The notes under the pieces were generated by a model. It saw only the letters and a program-made list of their open reading frames with translations, was not told the DNA's origin and did not search any database. A stretch of 5,747 nucleotides of DNA from positions 1 through 5,747 of the forward strand of contig SKQX01000025.1 in NCBI GenBank assembly GCA_007118795.1, read 5' to 3'. Position 1 is the stretch's first letter, and each line of letters opens with the position of its first letter. The translations under genes and the position numbers were made by a program. This DNA is from Thermoflexales bacterium (GTDB lineage: Bacteria > Chloroflexota > Anaerolineae > B4-G1). Below are positions 5,474-5,747 of the stretch, piece after piece.

Positions 5474-5594
5474 CTGGGCGCAGGGCAGCCGCCTCCGGCT
5501 AACGTCGCCGCGAGCCGAGCTCGCGCACAGCTGGTCGCCCAGTCACCTAATCCTGGTAGATTGTCCGGTTGGGTGATACGGACCCGGCCGCAGG

Positions 5595-5747
5595 TCACGC
5601 CCCTTCTCGCGCGTCGGGTGACCGGCTGCGAAGCAGGCGGAGCGCCGCCTCAGCCAGAACGGCGGCCCCAACAGGGAGACAGTTCTCGTCGATGTCGAAG
5701 CGCGGGTTATGGTGTTTCCGCTCATCGTGGCGGATCCTGCATCCGAG
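5595..5747 (-). CDS. M20-family amidohydrolase/peptidase, C-terminal end only
   Basis: Fifty C-terminal residues are visible before TGA (plus-strand TCA at 5595-5597); the gene enters from the right edge. The segment HHNPRFDIDENCLPVGAAVL followed by AEAALRLLRS is the characteristic end of M20D metal-dependent amidohydrolases (HipO, IAA-amino acid hydrolase and N-acyl amino acid deacylase relatives). In these a His of the HH-P motif normally helps bind the di-metal site, and FDIDE-LP-G packs the C-terminal helix. The reaction would be hydrolysis of an N-acyl amino acid or similar amide; the substrate is not readable from this fragment. Its last codons run into the repeat array: the stop lies within repeat copy 3. 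It is convergent with the membrane-protein gene. Confidence 0.87.
   Translation of the reverse strand, partial: LGCRIRHDERKHHNPRFDIDENCLPVGAAVLAEAALRLLRSRSPDAREGA

Larger units (their letters stand above)
5189..5598. repeat. Tandem array of 2.5 copies of a 163-166 bp structured repeat
   Basis: Copies span 5189-5351 (163 bp), 5352-5517 (166 bp) and 5518-5598 (81 bp, truncated), each starting with AGCTCGCGCACAGCTGG. Copies 1 and 2 differ by about 10 substitutions and one 3-bp gap (GGT missing near 5225 in copy 1); copies 2 and 3 differ by 4 substitutions over 81 bp. Each full copy holds a 10-bp perfect hairpin plus several shorter stems. The array fills the gap between two convergent genes and no coding function is evident on either strand. 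It may be a dispersed genomic element, a REP-like structure, a bidirectional terminator or a structured RNA. Confidence 0.95.

Noticed and set aside
5189..5598. CRISPR array
   Set aside because: Units of 163-166 bp are similar over their whole length, with no unique spacers between short repeats.
5028..5725. Minus-strand frames through the repeat array (134, 111 and 60 residues)
   Set aside because: They owe their length to the GC-rich repeat units, give Arg/Ala/Gly-rich repetitive peptides, and the rightmost one is out of frame with the real amidohydrolase end.

Overview
The window is GC-rich DNA (roughly 60-65% by eye) with short intergenic gaps and several non-ATG starts, read here as a bacterial chromosome segment. 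A uracil-DNA glycosylase of family 4 with four Fe-S cysteines, a RimI-type acetyltransferase with a long charged insert before its beta-4 strand, and a DUF4349 lipoprotein together recall uncultured Chloroflexota (Anaerolineae-like). This placement comes from protein style, not from a database search. No phage, IS, CRISPR or RNA gene was seen.

Left part (1-1420), minus strand. A calcineurin-like phosphoesterase (GTG start at 1420) is followed by a DUF4349 lipoprotein that starts at 607 and runs off the left edge. The 84-bp gap between them carries an inverted repeat. The phosphoesterase is divergent from the next operon, across about 470 bp (1421-1893) that hold a TATAAT box facing each way.

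Centre (1829-3730), plus strand. A good sigma70-type promoter (TTGTCG, 17 bp, TATAAT) drives tsaE-tsaB-rimI. The genes are separated by 5 bp and then overlap by 1 bp. TsaE and TsaB are two of the bacterial proteins that make the t6A37 modification of ANN-decoding tRNAs; RimI is their usual neighbour and acetylates the ribosomal protein S18 N-terminus. tsaD, often next in this cluster, is absent here. RimI ends in an odd tetrapeptide repeat.

Right of centre (3731-5127), plus strand. After 318 bp without a convincing gene comes a family 4 uracil-DNA glycosylase ending in QLELF, a match to the bacterial sliding-clamp binding motif. A small four-helix membrane protein of unknown role follows.

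Right end (5128-5747). The membrane gene converges on the C-terminal end of an M20-family amidohydrolase on the minus strand that enters from the right edge. Between them lies a tandem array of 2.5 copies of a 163-166 bp GC-rich, hairpin-dense repeat. The last, truncated copy includes the amidohydrolase stop codon. This array is the least explained element of the window.
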